From contig NZ_JAJADR010000004.1 in assembly GCF_020447265.1 (NCBI RefSeq), positions 62,001 through 126,000 of the forward strand: DNA of 64,000 bases, written 5' to 3'. The translations under genes were made by a program, and so were the position numbers. Numbering within the stretch: the first letter of the stretch is position 1; each line of letters opens with the position of its first letter. Of this stretch, positions 16,333-24,957 are shown one piece after another. Below the pieces are notes generated by a model that saw only the letters and a list, made by a program, of their open reading frames with translations, did not search any database and was not told the DNA's origin. This DNA is from Hymenobacter lucidus (GTDB lineage Bacteria > Bacteroidota > Bacteroidia > Cytophagales > Hymenobacteraceae).

Positions 16333-17289
16333 TTAGCGCGTCGGGAGCGGCTCGGTGTATTCGGCCACCGGAATGTTGGTGTCGGAGATGATATAGAGCG
16401 GCCGTTGGCGCACGTTGGCACTGAGGCGGGCAATGTACTCGCCGATGATGCCGACGGCAATCAGCTGTACGCCGCCCAGAAACAGGATGCTGACCATCAG
16501 CGACGCCCAGCCCGGCTCGTACTCGTGGCTCACGAAGCGGGCGTAGAGCGTGTAAACCATTACCAGAAAGGCCACACCCGACACCAGAAAGCCGCTGATG
16601 GTAGCCGCTTTCAGGGGGGCATCGGAAAAGCCGGTAATACCGTCCAGCGCCAGCTTGATCATCTTGCGGTAGGTGTAGCCCGTTTCGCCCCCAGCCCGCT
16701 CGGCCCGGTCATATTCGATAAACGTCTGACGGTAGCCGATCCACGAAATCTGACCCCGGATAAACTTATTCTGCTCCGGCATCATCTTCAGCGCCTCTAC
16801 TACTTTGCGCGAAATAATGCGAAAGTCACCGGTATCGACGGGGATGGAAATGTTGGTAATGCTGGCCAGCAGGCGGTAGAATAGCTTGGCCGTGAGTTTC
16901 TTGGCGGCACTTTCGCCCTGGCGCGAGCGGCGCTTGGCATATACCACCTCGTAGCCTTCCTGCAGGCGCTGGTAGAGCTGCGGAATCAGCTCGGGTGGGT
17001 CCTGCAAGTCGGCATCGATGATGACCACGGCCTGCCCGGCGGCCAAGTCGAGGCCGGCCGTGACGGCAATCTGGTGGCCGAAGTTGCGGCTGAAATCGAT
17101 GTAGCGCACGCGCGGGTCGCGGGCGGCCAGGTTTTGCACCAGCGCCAGCGACTTGTCGCGCGAGCCGTCGTTGATGAAGATGAACTCGTATTGCACGCCC
17201 ATCGGATTCAGCACGCTGCCCAGGCGCGTGTAAAGGGCCGGGATGTTGGCTTCTTCGTTATAGATGGGAATAATGACGGAGAGGTCCAC
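16333..17289 (-). CDS. GT2 family glycosyltransferase, GtrB/DPM1-like
   Basis: 318 residues starting at GTG 17289, just before DLSVIIPIYNEE, the usual family N-terminus. The GT-A fold shows the nucleotide-binding start, the metal-binding DADLQDPPE near residue 95, and the acceptor region GDFRIISRKVV. The C-terminus has two membrane helices (residues of about 230-255 and 265-290), as in GtrB and related polyprenyl-phosphate sugar synthases. It probably makes a polyprenyl-phosphate-linked hexose that the neighbouring GT-C-like proteins could use. It follows the methyltransferase by 42 bases on the same strand and is likely cotranscribed. Confidence 0.88.
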   Translation of the reverse strand: MDLSVIIPIYNEEANIPALYTRLGSVLNPMGVQYEFIFINDGSRDKSLALVQNLAARDPRVRYIDFSRNFGHQIAVTAGLDLAAGQAVVIIDADLQDPPELIPQLYQRLQEGYEVVYAKRRSRQGESAAKKLTAKLFYRLLASITNISIPVDTGDFRIISRKVVEALKMMPEQNKFIRGQISWIGYRQTFIEYDRAERAGGETGYTYRKMIKLALDGITGFSDAPLKAATISGFLVSGVAFLVMVYTLYARFVSHEYEPGWASLMVSILFLGGVQLIAVGIIGEYIARLSANVRQRPLYIISDTNIPVAEYTEPLPTR

Positions 17290-17331
17290 GAGGAAAGGGC
17301 AAAGTGGGAGAAGGGAAAGGCGGTAGCGGAC

Positions 17332-18081
17332 TTAGGGCGTTTTGGTCGCCATTAGAAAGGCACTGATGCCTACGGGCAGACGAAAGCGCCGGAAAAAAAG
17401 ATTTTCCACCCGCAATAGGTTCAGCAGGCTGCTGTTCAGAAAGCGGGGTAGCATTTCCAGGTCGCCGCTGGTGTGGGGCGCTTTGCGGTTGCTCCCAATG
17501 GCCCGCGTGAGCACCCGTACCATGGCAGCCGGCAAAAACAGCGTGGAATTCCAGTAGGAGGTGCGCTGCACCCGCAGCCCGGCCTGCTGCACCACCTGCT
17601 TCAGCTCGGGCACCGAATAGCGCCGGAAATGATAGTTCACGTCGTCGTGGCTGCTCCAGAGGGCGTTGAAGGCGGGCACGAAAAGCATGAGCTGGCCCTG
17701 GGGACGCAGCACCCGCTTCCACTCGCTGAGAGCTTGGTGCTGGTCATCGATATGTTCGAGCACGTCGGAGGCAATGACGAGGTCGAATGAGTTGTCCGGA
17801 AAAGTCAGCTGGGTGCCGTCCATCACGGCCACGTTGGTCAGGCCCCGGCTCTGGGCCACCCTGATGCCTGCCTCACTTACGTCGATGCCGCTCAGGTTCT
17901 GGTAGCCGGCCGCCCGTAGCGCCAGCAGCAAAGGCCCGCCCGAGCAGCCTATTTCCAGAATGCGGGCATCGAGGGGCAGGTTGAGTTGCCGAATCAGAGC
18001 AAATACTGCTTCGCGCCGGGCTACAAACCACCAATGCTGCTCTTCGAGCTGATGATAGGCTTGTTCGTAGGTTGGATGCAC
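17332..18081 (-). CDS. Class I SAM-dependent methyltransferase
   Basis: 249 residues when started at GTG 18081 (VHPTYEQAYHQLEEQHWWF). The frame is open to a TTG at 18114, but that codon touches a promoter -7 box, so it cannot be the usual start. SAM-binding motif I is ILEIGCSGG (residues of about 41-49), followed by the acidic loop GIDVSEAGI and post-motifs FDLVIASDVLEHIDD and LRPQGQLMLFVPA. The WWF-x-ARR N-terminus is typical of methyltransferases found with glycan genes. It lies between a large GT-C-like gene and a GT2 gene on the same strand, so a sugar or lipid-linked glycan is the likely substrate. Confidence 0.8.
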   Translation of the reverse strand: MHPTYEQAYHQLEEQHWWFVARREAVFALIRQLNLPLDARILEIGCSGGPLLLALRAAGYQNLSGIDVSEAGIRVAQSRGLTNVAVMDGTQLTFPDNSFDLVIASDVLEHIDDQHQALSEWKRVLRPQGQLMLFVPAFNALWSSHDDVNYHFRRYSVPELKQVVQQAGLRVQRTSYWNSTLFLPAAMVRVLTRAIGSNRKAPHTSGDLEMLPRFLNSSLLNLLRVENLFFRRFRLPVGISAFLMATKTP

Positions 18082-18103
18082 AGACTGAGAATTAATAAGA
18101 AAA

Positions 18104-18111
18104 CAAAGATA
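18104..18111 (-). promoter_or_regulatory. Bacteroidota -7 promoter box (TATCTTTG, minus strand)
   Basis: On the minus strand TATCTTTG matches TAnnTTTG, 22 bases before the GTG start of the methyltransferase at 18081. It suggests the methyltransferase-GT2 pair has its own promoter. Confidence 0.45.
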
Positions 18112-18159
18112 CAAACTAAACTATGTCGGCCCCGCCGCGCGGGCAGAGGCCGGCTGCAC

Positions 18160-20472
18160 TCAGCGGCCCAGCGGGTAGCCGTTAAACACGGGTTGCTGCC
18201 GGGAGTCGTACCAATACACGTCAGTATTCAGGGGCCGGATCAGCAGGTCGTCGGCCAGCAGGTCGCGGTTGCCATACAGCACCTCAATGCGGTCTACGTC
18301 GGGCAGGGGCCGGAACACGACGCTCATGCGCAGCCAGTCGCCCTGAATTTCAGTGGCCAGTCGGCCGTCGGAAAATTGCTCGGCGACCTGGTTGCCTTTG
18401 CTGAACTGCTTGACTTTCAGAAACCCGTAACCATAGTCGAGCTTGCCGTTGATCCAGATGCTGGCATCGTAGCGGCCCGTGTCGGCGGGTGTTGGAAGAG
18501 GGCCATCATAGAGCATGGTAATGGTTTCGGCAGGCTCGTAGAGCGCACCTGGAGCCAGGCGGCCGCGCCGGTCGGGGCTTTGGTCGAACGACTCCCAGAT
18601 GACCCCAAAGTTGGTGGTAGCATACAGGCCGTTGGGGCGCTTGGGTAGCGTGGGCAACAAGGTGGCGGCTTTGGCGCGCTCCTGCTCCAGGGTGGTAGCG
18701 GCCAGGGCGGCAATGGGCAGCTCATAGAGCGCAATGCCGTTTTCCTCTTGCAACAGCGGCTTGGCAATGCTGACCAAGCGCTGCTCCTGGGGCGTCAGGG
18801 CGTCGCCGGTAGCTACTATCAGCAGAATGGGCTTGTTGGAGGGAAACTGCTGCAACAGGGGCTTCTCCACCAGCGGGCTGCTCAGCAGCTGCACGTGGCG
18901 TAGGGCCTGCTCCACCGAAGGCCGCGACACGTAGGTCGACAGCTCGGGCAGGCCCATGGCCAGGGCCAGCTTGTGGGCGTGGTACACCGACGCGCCCGAG
19001 CCGCTTAGGTCAATCCGGTCGGTGCCTTTGTTCATGTAGGGCAGCGGCATCACGGCCTGAAAATCAGTGCCGGTTCGGTTGGCCCAGCTTAGCTTCTGGA
19101 GCAGCGTATCGTTGGGGTCCATGAAGGCCTGGGCTCCGGCACCTTGCTCGGCCGCTTTGGCTTTGGCCGAAATATTGATCCAGGCTTCAGTGGCCCAGAG
19201 CACCAATAGGAGCGGCAGCCACGGCAACGCCAATACCGGCACGCGGTGCTGCAATTGGTAACGCAGCAGCCGGTAGAGGTAATAGGCGGTGTACACGCTC
19301 AGGGCGTAGTAGAAAGGCCAGGCAAAACGCCCCAGCGCCCGGAACTGCTTCAGCGGGCCGAGGTAGTCAATCAGGTTGGCAAAGCCGGGGAAAATGAAGG
19401 GGACAGCAAAGGAAAAAAGCAGCAGCAGCGTGGCCGCCCACAGGCCGGTCTGGAGGGATTCGGGCAGGCTGCGGCCCAGCATGCGGCCGGGGTGCCGCCG
19501 CCGCTGCCACAGGCGAGCCAGCAGTAGCAGGCCCGATACGAGCAGCACCCCGGTGCACACCAGTCCCACGTACGACATCGACTCATAGCTGATTTCCTCC
19601 GTCGGGAAGATGGCTTGCCACAGGCCGTGGAAAGGCTCCAGGTAGGGCGTAAATACGCCCCGGGGCGTTGCCATGTACGTCAGAAAGCCATAGGGATTAG
19701 GTGGGCGGTCCGTCACGGTATCGGTAGCCCAGAGCCAGGTTCGCATCAGCACCAGTGGCAGAATGCCTGCTAAGGCCATGCGCCACAGCAACGCCAGAGG
19801 ACGCGGCCGGCGCAGGGCCAGAACGGCTGCGTGCGCCAGCAAAAACAGGCAGCCGCAGGCCAGGAAGTACAGCATTATCAGGCCCATGAGCAGCGTGCTG
19901 ACTATGAACAGCACGTACCAGCGCCACTGCCGGGGCGCTTCCTGCATCCGGATGATATAGTACCAGAGTAGCGGCACGAAGCAGGAATAGCTCAGCGACA
20001 TATGGTCGCCGAGGCGCTGCAGCTGCGGCGACAGAAAGCCGATAATCAGAGCCAGTACCACCGCGTACCACACCGGCATGCGCATACGCCGCAGAATGGC
20101 GTAGAGAATAACGGGCGTGAAAAAGACGCTCAGCAAGGCCAGCACGTTTACGATGCCAATGGTGTGCCGAGCCGCCGGAATGCCCAGCTGCTGCAGGGTG
20201 CGAATGCTCCAGGCAATGAGCGGCTGCAGGTTGGGGTAGTTGAAGTTCTCGCCCGCCGGGTAGTTCATGCCGGAGAAATGCACGCCGGTATCGTAGAAGG
20301 CGTAGTAGGCCGTAGCAAAATAGCTCTGCAGCCCATCGCCGCCCGCCGCGAAGAAGTAGTCATCTGGGTTGGCCAGCACCGCCGAAAAGAGCACCAGCAG
20401 CAGCACCGCAGCCGCCAGGGCCACAGCGGCCATGCCCAGCCAGTGGAGCGTGTTGCGACGAGAAGAAATCAT
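18160..20472 (-). CDS. Large polytopic membrane protein, GT-C-like with C-terminal beta domain
   Basis: 770 residues from ATG 20472 (MISSRRNTLHWLG); an in-frame TTG at 20523 would add 17. After the first helix a loop reads NPDDYFFAAGGDGLQSYFAT and then SGMNYPAGENFNYP. About 11-12 helices follow to residue 440 or so, then a soluble C-terminal part of more than 300 residues ending in a beta-rich section. The acidic pair in the first loop and the architecture fit GT-C transferases, although no family-level motif is certain. It lies 152 bases after the ArnT-like gene and 78 bases before the methyltransferase gene, all on the minus strand. Confidence 0.55.
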   Translation of the reverse strand: MISSRRNTLHWLGMAAVALAAAVLLLVLFSAVLANPDDYFFAAGGDGLQSYFATAYYAFYDTGVHFSGMNYPAGENFNYPNLQPLIAWSIRTLQQLGIPAARHTIGIVNVLALLSVFFTPVILYAILRRMRMPVWYAVVLALIIGFLSPQLQRLGDHMSLSYSCFVPLLWYYIIRMQEAPRQWRWYVLFIVSTLLMGLIMLYFLACGCLFLLAHAAVLALRRPRPLALLWRMALAGILPLVLMRTWLWATDTVTDRPPNPYGFLTYMATPRGVFTPYLEPFHGLWQAIFPTEEISYESMSYVGLVCTGVLLVSGLLLLARLWQRRRHPGRMLGRSLPESLQTGLWAATLLLLFSFAVPFIFPGFANLIDYLGPLKQFRALGRFAWPFYYALSVYTAYYLYRLLRYQLQHRVPVLALPWLPLLLVLWATEAWINISAKAKAAEQGAGAQAFMDPNDTLLQKLSWANRTGTDFQAVMPLPYMNKGTDRIDLSGSGASVYHAHKLALAMGLPELSTYVSRPSVEQALRHVQLLSSPLVEKPLLQQFPSNKPILLIVATGDALTPQEQRLVSIAKPLLQEENGIALYELPIAALAATTLEQERAKAATLLPTLPKRPNGLYATTNFGVIWESFDQSPDRRGRLAPGALYEPAETITMLYDGPLPTPADTGRYDASIWINGKLDYGYGFLKVKQFSKGNQVAEQFSDGRLATEIQGDWLRMSVVFRPLPDVDRIEVLYGNRDLLADDLLIRPLNTDVYWYDSRQQPVFNGYPLGR

Positions 20473-20624
20473 GCGAACAGTAAAAGAGAAAATAACCCGG
20501 AGAAACACCCGGTTAAAAGACAAAACCAGCGTCCGGGAGCAGTACCCACAAAGCCGCAGTCAAAACTACAGCATTGAGGCCATTGTCAACGAATAATAGA
20601 TCAGGCAGCCAGCTGGCCACGGCT

Positions 20625-22145
20625 TTATTTGCGACCCTGAATCTGTAGGGCGGTGTACTGGTCCTGCTCGTACACTGGCACTGCCTGGTAGGCTGCCAGG
20701 AGTGTGTCGCGCATTTCTGGGCTGGCCACAATTACCTCCGTGCCGGGCTCAAACTGCTGAATGGCCTTGGGCAAAACAGGCACAATCTCAATTCCCCGGG
20801 TGCGGAAGGCGCTGATATAGAAAAGTAGCGTCGGGTGGTAGCCTTCGGGATACACTATATACACCTGCCGGAAATCGGGATGCTCACGCAGATAGCGGCG
20901 CAAGAATGAGCCGGCTCCCTTGTCTTCCGCCCAGGAAAAACTGTCGTGTCGCTGCGCAATAATGGTTTCAATTGTGACCTTATAGGGTAGAGCCACCAGG
21001 GCCAGCAGCAGCACCACGCCCGCCAGCGGCTGCCAGGGGCGGGTGGAGGCCGGCAGCCACTGGCGCACCCGCTGAAACACCGATTCCAGGGCCATGCCTA
21101 TTATCCAGGCAAGAACGGGGTAGACCGGGGCCGGATACCATTCCAGCTTGGTTAGGGCGCTGGAAATAACCGTGAGCCAGCAGATGATAAAGAGCGTGAG
21201 CAGGAGCGTGAGCCACCGGAAAGCGGGGCGGGGGTCGAGGGCCAGCACCACCAGAGCCGGGAAAATCCAGTACGTCCAGGGGTCGAGCAGGTAGTCCCGC
21301 AGGCTTTCTAGGTAGATGTACCACGGGCCCGCGTGAGGGCCCAGAGCGGTGGAAAACCGCCCGCCCAACTCATTGAGTTTTACGGCTTCCCAGTAGCCGG
21401 GCAGCGCCGCTTCGCGCACCGCATAGAACAGGGCCGGTACGGCCAGGGCCGCTGCCAGCACCAGCCAGACCCGCGGCTGCCGGAGCAGCGTCAGCAGCTT
21501 GCCACGCAGGATAACATACAGCACCAGCGCCGGGCTACCCAGCAAAGCCGCCACGCCCTTGGTCATAATAGCGGCTGCCAGGGCAATGCCCCAGAGCACG
21601 AGGTAGCGGGGACGGTTGGTTTCCAGGTACTGAAAAAAGCAGGCCAAGCCCAGCACCAGCCACCAGATCAGCAGGGCGTCGTAGTCGCCGGTGCGGGCCA
21701 CGTGCGGGGCCATGTAGCCCGGAATAGTAACCAGAATGAAGGCTGCCGCCAGGCCGGCTCCCAAGCTGCGCAGGGCGCGGGCACTGAAGCCGACCAGGAA
21801 CAATACTGTAGCCAGTGCCGCCAGAGCCGACGGAATCCGGATGGCCAACTCCGTGGGGCCCAGCAGCCCAATCATGGCCGCCTGCAGCCAAACAAGCAGC
21901 GGCGGCTTCGTATTCCACAGATCGGGCTGCTGAACATAGGTGGTAATGAGCAGGTTGCCCGACTCGTACATTTCGTGCGCACTCAGGGCCATGCGGGCCT
22001 CATCCCAGGGCTGAATAGGAATACGATGCAGGTCGAAAACCAGCGGAAACAGGACAATGCCCAGCAGTAAGCCCAGTCCGAGCAGGCGCAAAATCTGCAG
22101 GGAGCGGGGTGGCCGGGTTGCTATTTTCGTATCAACTATAGACAT
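20625..22145 (-). CDS. ArnT/PMT-like GT83 family glycosyltransferase
   Basis: 506 residues from ATG 22145 (MSIVDTKIATRPP); the frame is open further upstream but without a signal-like or conserved sequence. After the first helix the luminal loop has PWDEARMALSAHEMYESGN and then WNTKPPLLVWL. These are the DE-R and KPPL landmarks of ArnT/PMT-like enzymes that move sugars from polyprenyl phosphate onto lipid A, protein or glycan. About 12 helices follow, with a soluble C-terminal domain of about 100 residues. It is first in a leftward run of four glycan genes. Confidence 0.8.
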   Translation of the reverse strand: MSIVDTKIATRPPRSLQILRLLGLGLLLGIVLFPLVFDLHRIPIQPWDEARMALSAHEMYESGNLLITTYVQQPDLWNTKPPLLVWLQAAMIGLLGPTELAIRIPSALAALATVLFLVGFSARALRSLGAGLAAAFILVTIPGYMAPHVARTGDYDALLIWWLVLGLACFFQYLETNRPRYLVLWGIALAAAIMTKGVAALLGSPALVLYVILRGKLLTLLRQPRVWLVLAAALAVPALFYAVREAALPGYWEAVKLNELGGRFSTALGPHAGPWYIYLESLRDYLLDPWTYWIFPALVVLALDPRPAFRWLTLLLTLFIICWLTVISSALTKLEWYPAPVYPVLAWIIGMALESVFQRVRQWLPASTRPWQPLAGVVLLLALVALPYKVTIETIIAQRHDSFSWAEDKGAGSFLRRYLREHPDFRQVYIVYPEGYHPTLLFYISAFRTRGIEIVPVLPKAIQQFEPGTEVIVASPEMRDTLLAAYQAVPVYEQDQYTALQIQGRK

Positions 22146-22725
22146 GCCTGAAACGGTGACGTGATAAGCTAAAAGATGGTAAGGAAAGCAGGGTACGCAG
22201 ATACTGGGTAAGAATGTCCCCACCCTGAGCGACTCTATCGTAGTGCCCGGCCGCCGAAAGCATTGGCGGAGTTGCAAAATCAGGGCGGGTACTGGGCCGG
22301 CCGTGCGCATCGGTAGCTCCAAATCCGGAGGCTATGCGCTGGGCGGCTATGAGCAGCGTAGAGCAGGCTGACTGAGCGGGCGGGTGCAACTGGGCAGGGG
22401 CAGGGTGAGAAGCAAAGATAACTAATAGCTTGGTGGGGAAAACCCGTTTATGGGTTTGAAAAAGCGGTGGTATTCGCAGACAGAGTATCCATTGGCGGCA
22501 CTTCAGTACCCGGTAGCTTCCACCGACAGAATTATATCACCAGCCCGTCTTCGTAAGATACAGGGGAGGGCTTCGCTAAAAAGTGCTATCGGCACATAGC
22601 CGGCCAGCCGGGCGTAGGCGGCAGCTGGCTATATGTCGGAATTTGCGGCGCAGCAGTGATGCGGCCTACTATCTAAGGCTGAGAGAAATGCCCTCTGGAG
22701 CTTAGCTTGGTGTTGAAATTTGTTC
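22146..22725. other. Long non-coding gap between divergent genes
   Basis: About 580 bases between the divergent ArnT-like gene and a lipoprotein gene. No frame here has codon use or residue content like a gene. It should hold the leftward promoter of the glycan run; a near match to the -7 box on the minus strand (TGATTTTG, one mismatch) lies near 22280. An imperfect long hairpin (22589-22640) is listed separately. Confidence 0.5.
22589..22640. repeat. Imperfect inverted repeat (possible structured RNA or binding region)
   Basis: TCGGCACATAGCCGGCCAGC on the left pairs with GCAGCTGGCTATATGTCGGA on the right, with a few mismatches or bulges and a GC-rich spacer of about 12 bases. It lies about 85 bases before the promoter of the 22759 lipoprotein. 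There is no T run, so it is not an ordinary terminator. Confidence 0.35.
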
Positions 22726-22733
22726 TAATTTTG
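22726..22733 (+). promoter_or_regulatory. Bacteroidota -7 promoter box (TAATTTTG)
   Basis: TAATTTTG matches TAnnTTTG, 25 bases before the ATG at 22759. TTGG at 22707-22710 could act as a slightly close -33 box. Confidence 0.55.
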
Positions 22734-22758
22734 ACCCGAATAAATCCTCCATACTTTT

Positions 22759-23292
22759 ATGAAAAAACTGCTTTACGCCGTCTTTGCTCTGGGCGTAGTT
22801 GCCTGCGGTGATAACAAAAGCGAAATTCCAGCTAACCAGCTGGCCAAAAACGATTTTGAATCACTCGAAGGTTGGGTGGGTGGTATCCCAACCCCGTCGT
22901 TGACCACAGAGAAGGCTCATTCAGGCCGTTATTCCGTCAAAGTAGGACCTGCGGTTGAATACAGCCTGGGCTACTCGTCGCAGCTGGGGAAGCTCAGTGC
23001 CAACCGGGTTAAGAAAATCAAAATTCACGGCTGGGCCTTTTTGCCCGACAAGCAGTCGAATGCCATTATCGTAACGGAGATTAAAGACCCCGTAACCGGC
23101 AAAAACATCATATGGGATGGTCTGGAAATTGCCAAGCAGACCAAAACCGTCAACAAGTGGGTTGAGATTGAGAAGGTAATCGAAATACCTGCTACTGCGG
23201 CCTACACCTCGCTGCTGAACATCTACATGTGGCGTGGCAACAGCAACCAGAACATCTACCTCGACGACCTGGAAATCACTAGCGAAGGCTAG
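22759..23292 (+). CDS. Lipoprotein with predicted carbohydrate-binding-like jelly-roll domain
   Basis: 177 residues. A short signal ends in the lipobox GVVACGD, followed by a linker. The remaining 150 residues look like a CBM/galactose-binding-like beta-sandwich: NDFESLEGWVG at the start, AHSGRYSVKVG, WAFLPDKQSNAIIV, and the closing NIYLDDLEI are standard landmarks of such domains. A role in binding glycans or proteins at the outer membrane is plausible but unproven. Its codons are less GC-rich than the flanking glycosyltransferase genes. It has its own promoter and a strong terminator, so it is probably a single-gene unit inside the glycan block. Confidence 0.65.
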   Translation: MKKLLYAVFALGVVACGDNKSEIPANQLAKNDFESLEGWVGGIPTPSLTTEKAHSGRYSVKVGPAVEYSLGYSSQLGKLSANRVKKIKIHGWAFLPDKQSNAIIVTEIKDPVTGKNIIWDGLEIAKQTKTVNKWVEIEKVIEIPATAAYTSLLNIYMWRGNSNQNIYLDDLEITSEG

Positions 23293-23311
23293 AAAATCAT
23301 AGATACCCGAG

Positions 23312-23367
23312 CTAAGCGGGCAAAGAAGAAAGCGAATTGCCATTCGCCTTTTTCTTTGCCCGCTTAG
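23312..23367 (+). terminator. Long terminator hairpin
   Basis: Two 26-base arms pair with only two imperfect positions (one G-T) around a TGCC loop; the outer part is CTAAGCGGGCAAAGAA and its complement. It lies 20 bases after the stop of the jelly-roll lipoprotein. Confidence 0.7.
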
Positions 23368-23477
23368 GTTATAGCCCTACCCGGTGAGGCCCGCCGTGGG
23401 GCTCCGCCTGGTGTGTGGCGGTATTTTCCCGACGAGTCCTCTGTTACCAAGCGGGCCGTTTGCTATTCACTTTCGGT

Positions 23478-24920
23478 ATGGTTGATTCTAAATCCTTACA
23501 AGGGCGCTGGTGGGAAAGCCGCAACAGCTGGCTGTGGTTTCTGCTGACCTTCGTGCTGTTTGCCGCGCACCTCTACACGTCCCGCTTCGAGGAACAGCGC
23601 TACGACGCGGAGTTCTACTGGCAGCTGGCCCGGGGTTTCGACGTGGATGGCGGCGGCAAATTCTCACTCTACAACTTCGATACCGCCCTGCGCGGCTACC
23701 TCTACCCACTACTGCACTACCCGGCGGCGGTACTGGTGCGGGAAATGTTCGACGGGCAGTCGGGTGGCGTGCTTAAGTTTTTCGGGGCGCTGTGGGCGGC
23801 CGCGCTGTTTGGCGTGGTGTGTCCGGCGCTGTGGGAAAAAGTGACGGGCCGGCCTGTGGGTAGCCTGCGCCGGCTGCTCTTTATTGTGGTGTGCTTCGTG
23901 CTGTGGCGCGACTATTTCAACTTCACGCTGACCGACTTTCCCAGCGTGCTGGCCCTGTTCACCGCGCTGCTGCTGCTGTACCGCTCTACGCGCTTCTTCT
24001 CCATCTTTGCCGCCGGGGCCTTAGTAGCGGCAGCTGTGTATATGCGGCCCATTTACCTGCTGAGTGTGCCGTTTGCAGTGGCGGTGCTGGTGCAGCAGCT
24101 CTGGGTGCGGCACCCAGCCGATACTACGGGCTGGCTGAAAGCAGTAGCTAGCCGACTGGTAGTCTTTGCCGCCGCTTTTCTGCTGGTTGGATTTCCGCAG
24201 TATTTGCTCAATACCAATAACTTCGACTCGAACAGCTACTTGGTGCTGGCCGAGGGTGCCGGTGATGTGGACAAGAAAGACCAGAGCCTGTACCTATTTC
24301 TGCTGCGCGAGGGAATCGGCCGGCAGCGCTACGAAACCAACATAGGCGTGGGGTACCCCAAACCGCAGGTTAGTTTCATGGACCCGGTGGGCAAAGCGCT
24401 GCTGGAAGAGGAAGGCATAAGTGACTTCGCCTCCTACGGTGACTATTTTTCCTTTGCCCTCCGGCACCCCATCGACATGGCCGGCCTCTACTTGCGCCAT
24501 CTTTTCAATAGCCTCGATCTGCTGTATTCGGGCCCGTATATATACAACGTGTACCACCCTTCACTACTCAACGCAGTGGTGGTGTATTCTGTCTTGTTTG
24601 CCGCCCTGCTCGTCATCGTGCTGCGCATTCGGCGGCTCACGTTCGGGCACTGGGTCCTGCTCGCGGCCATCCTGATTACCAGCGTCGCCTCGGTACCGCT
24701 CATCGTAGAGTGCCGGTTTCTGATTCCGCTGCACCTGCTACTCTATGCGGTGGCTTGTTTTGGCTGGCCGGCGCAGTGGCAATGGCAAAGCACTAAGCTC
24801 TGGCAAAAGCTGGCCGTAGGGTTAAGCTATGGCCTGTTTCTGTGGCTGTGCTTCACACTTTCGGCCAATACGCAGGCCCAACTCGAAGTTAAGCAAGGTA
24901 CCGTTCAACCCCAATCATAA
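23478..24920 (+). CDS. Polytopic membrane protein, GT-C-like
   Basis: 480 residues from ATG 23478 (MVDSKSLQGRWWE); the open frame upstream shows no conserved start. After the first helix comes EEQRYDAEFYWQLARGFDVD, an acidic first loop like that of GT-C glycosyltransferases, then LYNFDTALRGYLYPL. About 11-12 helices span the rest, with one soluble loop near residues 250-310. There is no family-defining motif that I can name. It ends the glycan block and converges on the SDR gene. Confidence 0.5.
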   Translation: MVDSKSLQGRWWESRNSWLWFLLTFVLFAAHLYTSRFEEQRYDAEFYWQLARGFDVDGGGKFSLYNFDTALRGYLYPLLHYPAAVLVREMFDGQSGGVLKFFGALWAAALFGVVCPALWEKVTGRPVGSLRRLLFIVVCFVLWRDYFNFTLTDFPSVLALFTALLLLYRSTRFFSIFAAGALVAAAVYMRPIYLLSVPFAVAVLVQQLWVRHPADTTGWLKAVASRLVVFAAAFLLVGFPQYLLNTNNFDSNSYLVLAEGAGDVDKKDQSLYLFLLREGIGRQRYETNIGVGYPKPQVSFMDPVGKALLEEEGISDFASYGDYFSFALRHPIDMAGLYLRHLFNSLDLLYSGPYIYNVYHPSLLNAVVVYSVLFAALLVIVLRIRRLTFGHWVLLAAILITSVASVPLIVECRFLIPLHLLLYAVACFGWPAQWQWQSTKLWQKLAVGLSYGLFLWLCFTLSANTQAQLEVKQGTVQPQS

Positions 24921-24957
24921 AACGCAGCCGCCGGCCGGTTTTCTTGTGAGTGGCGGT

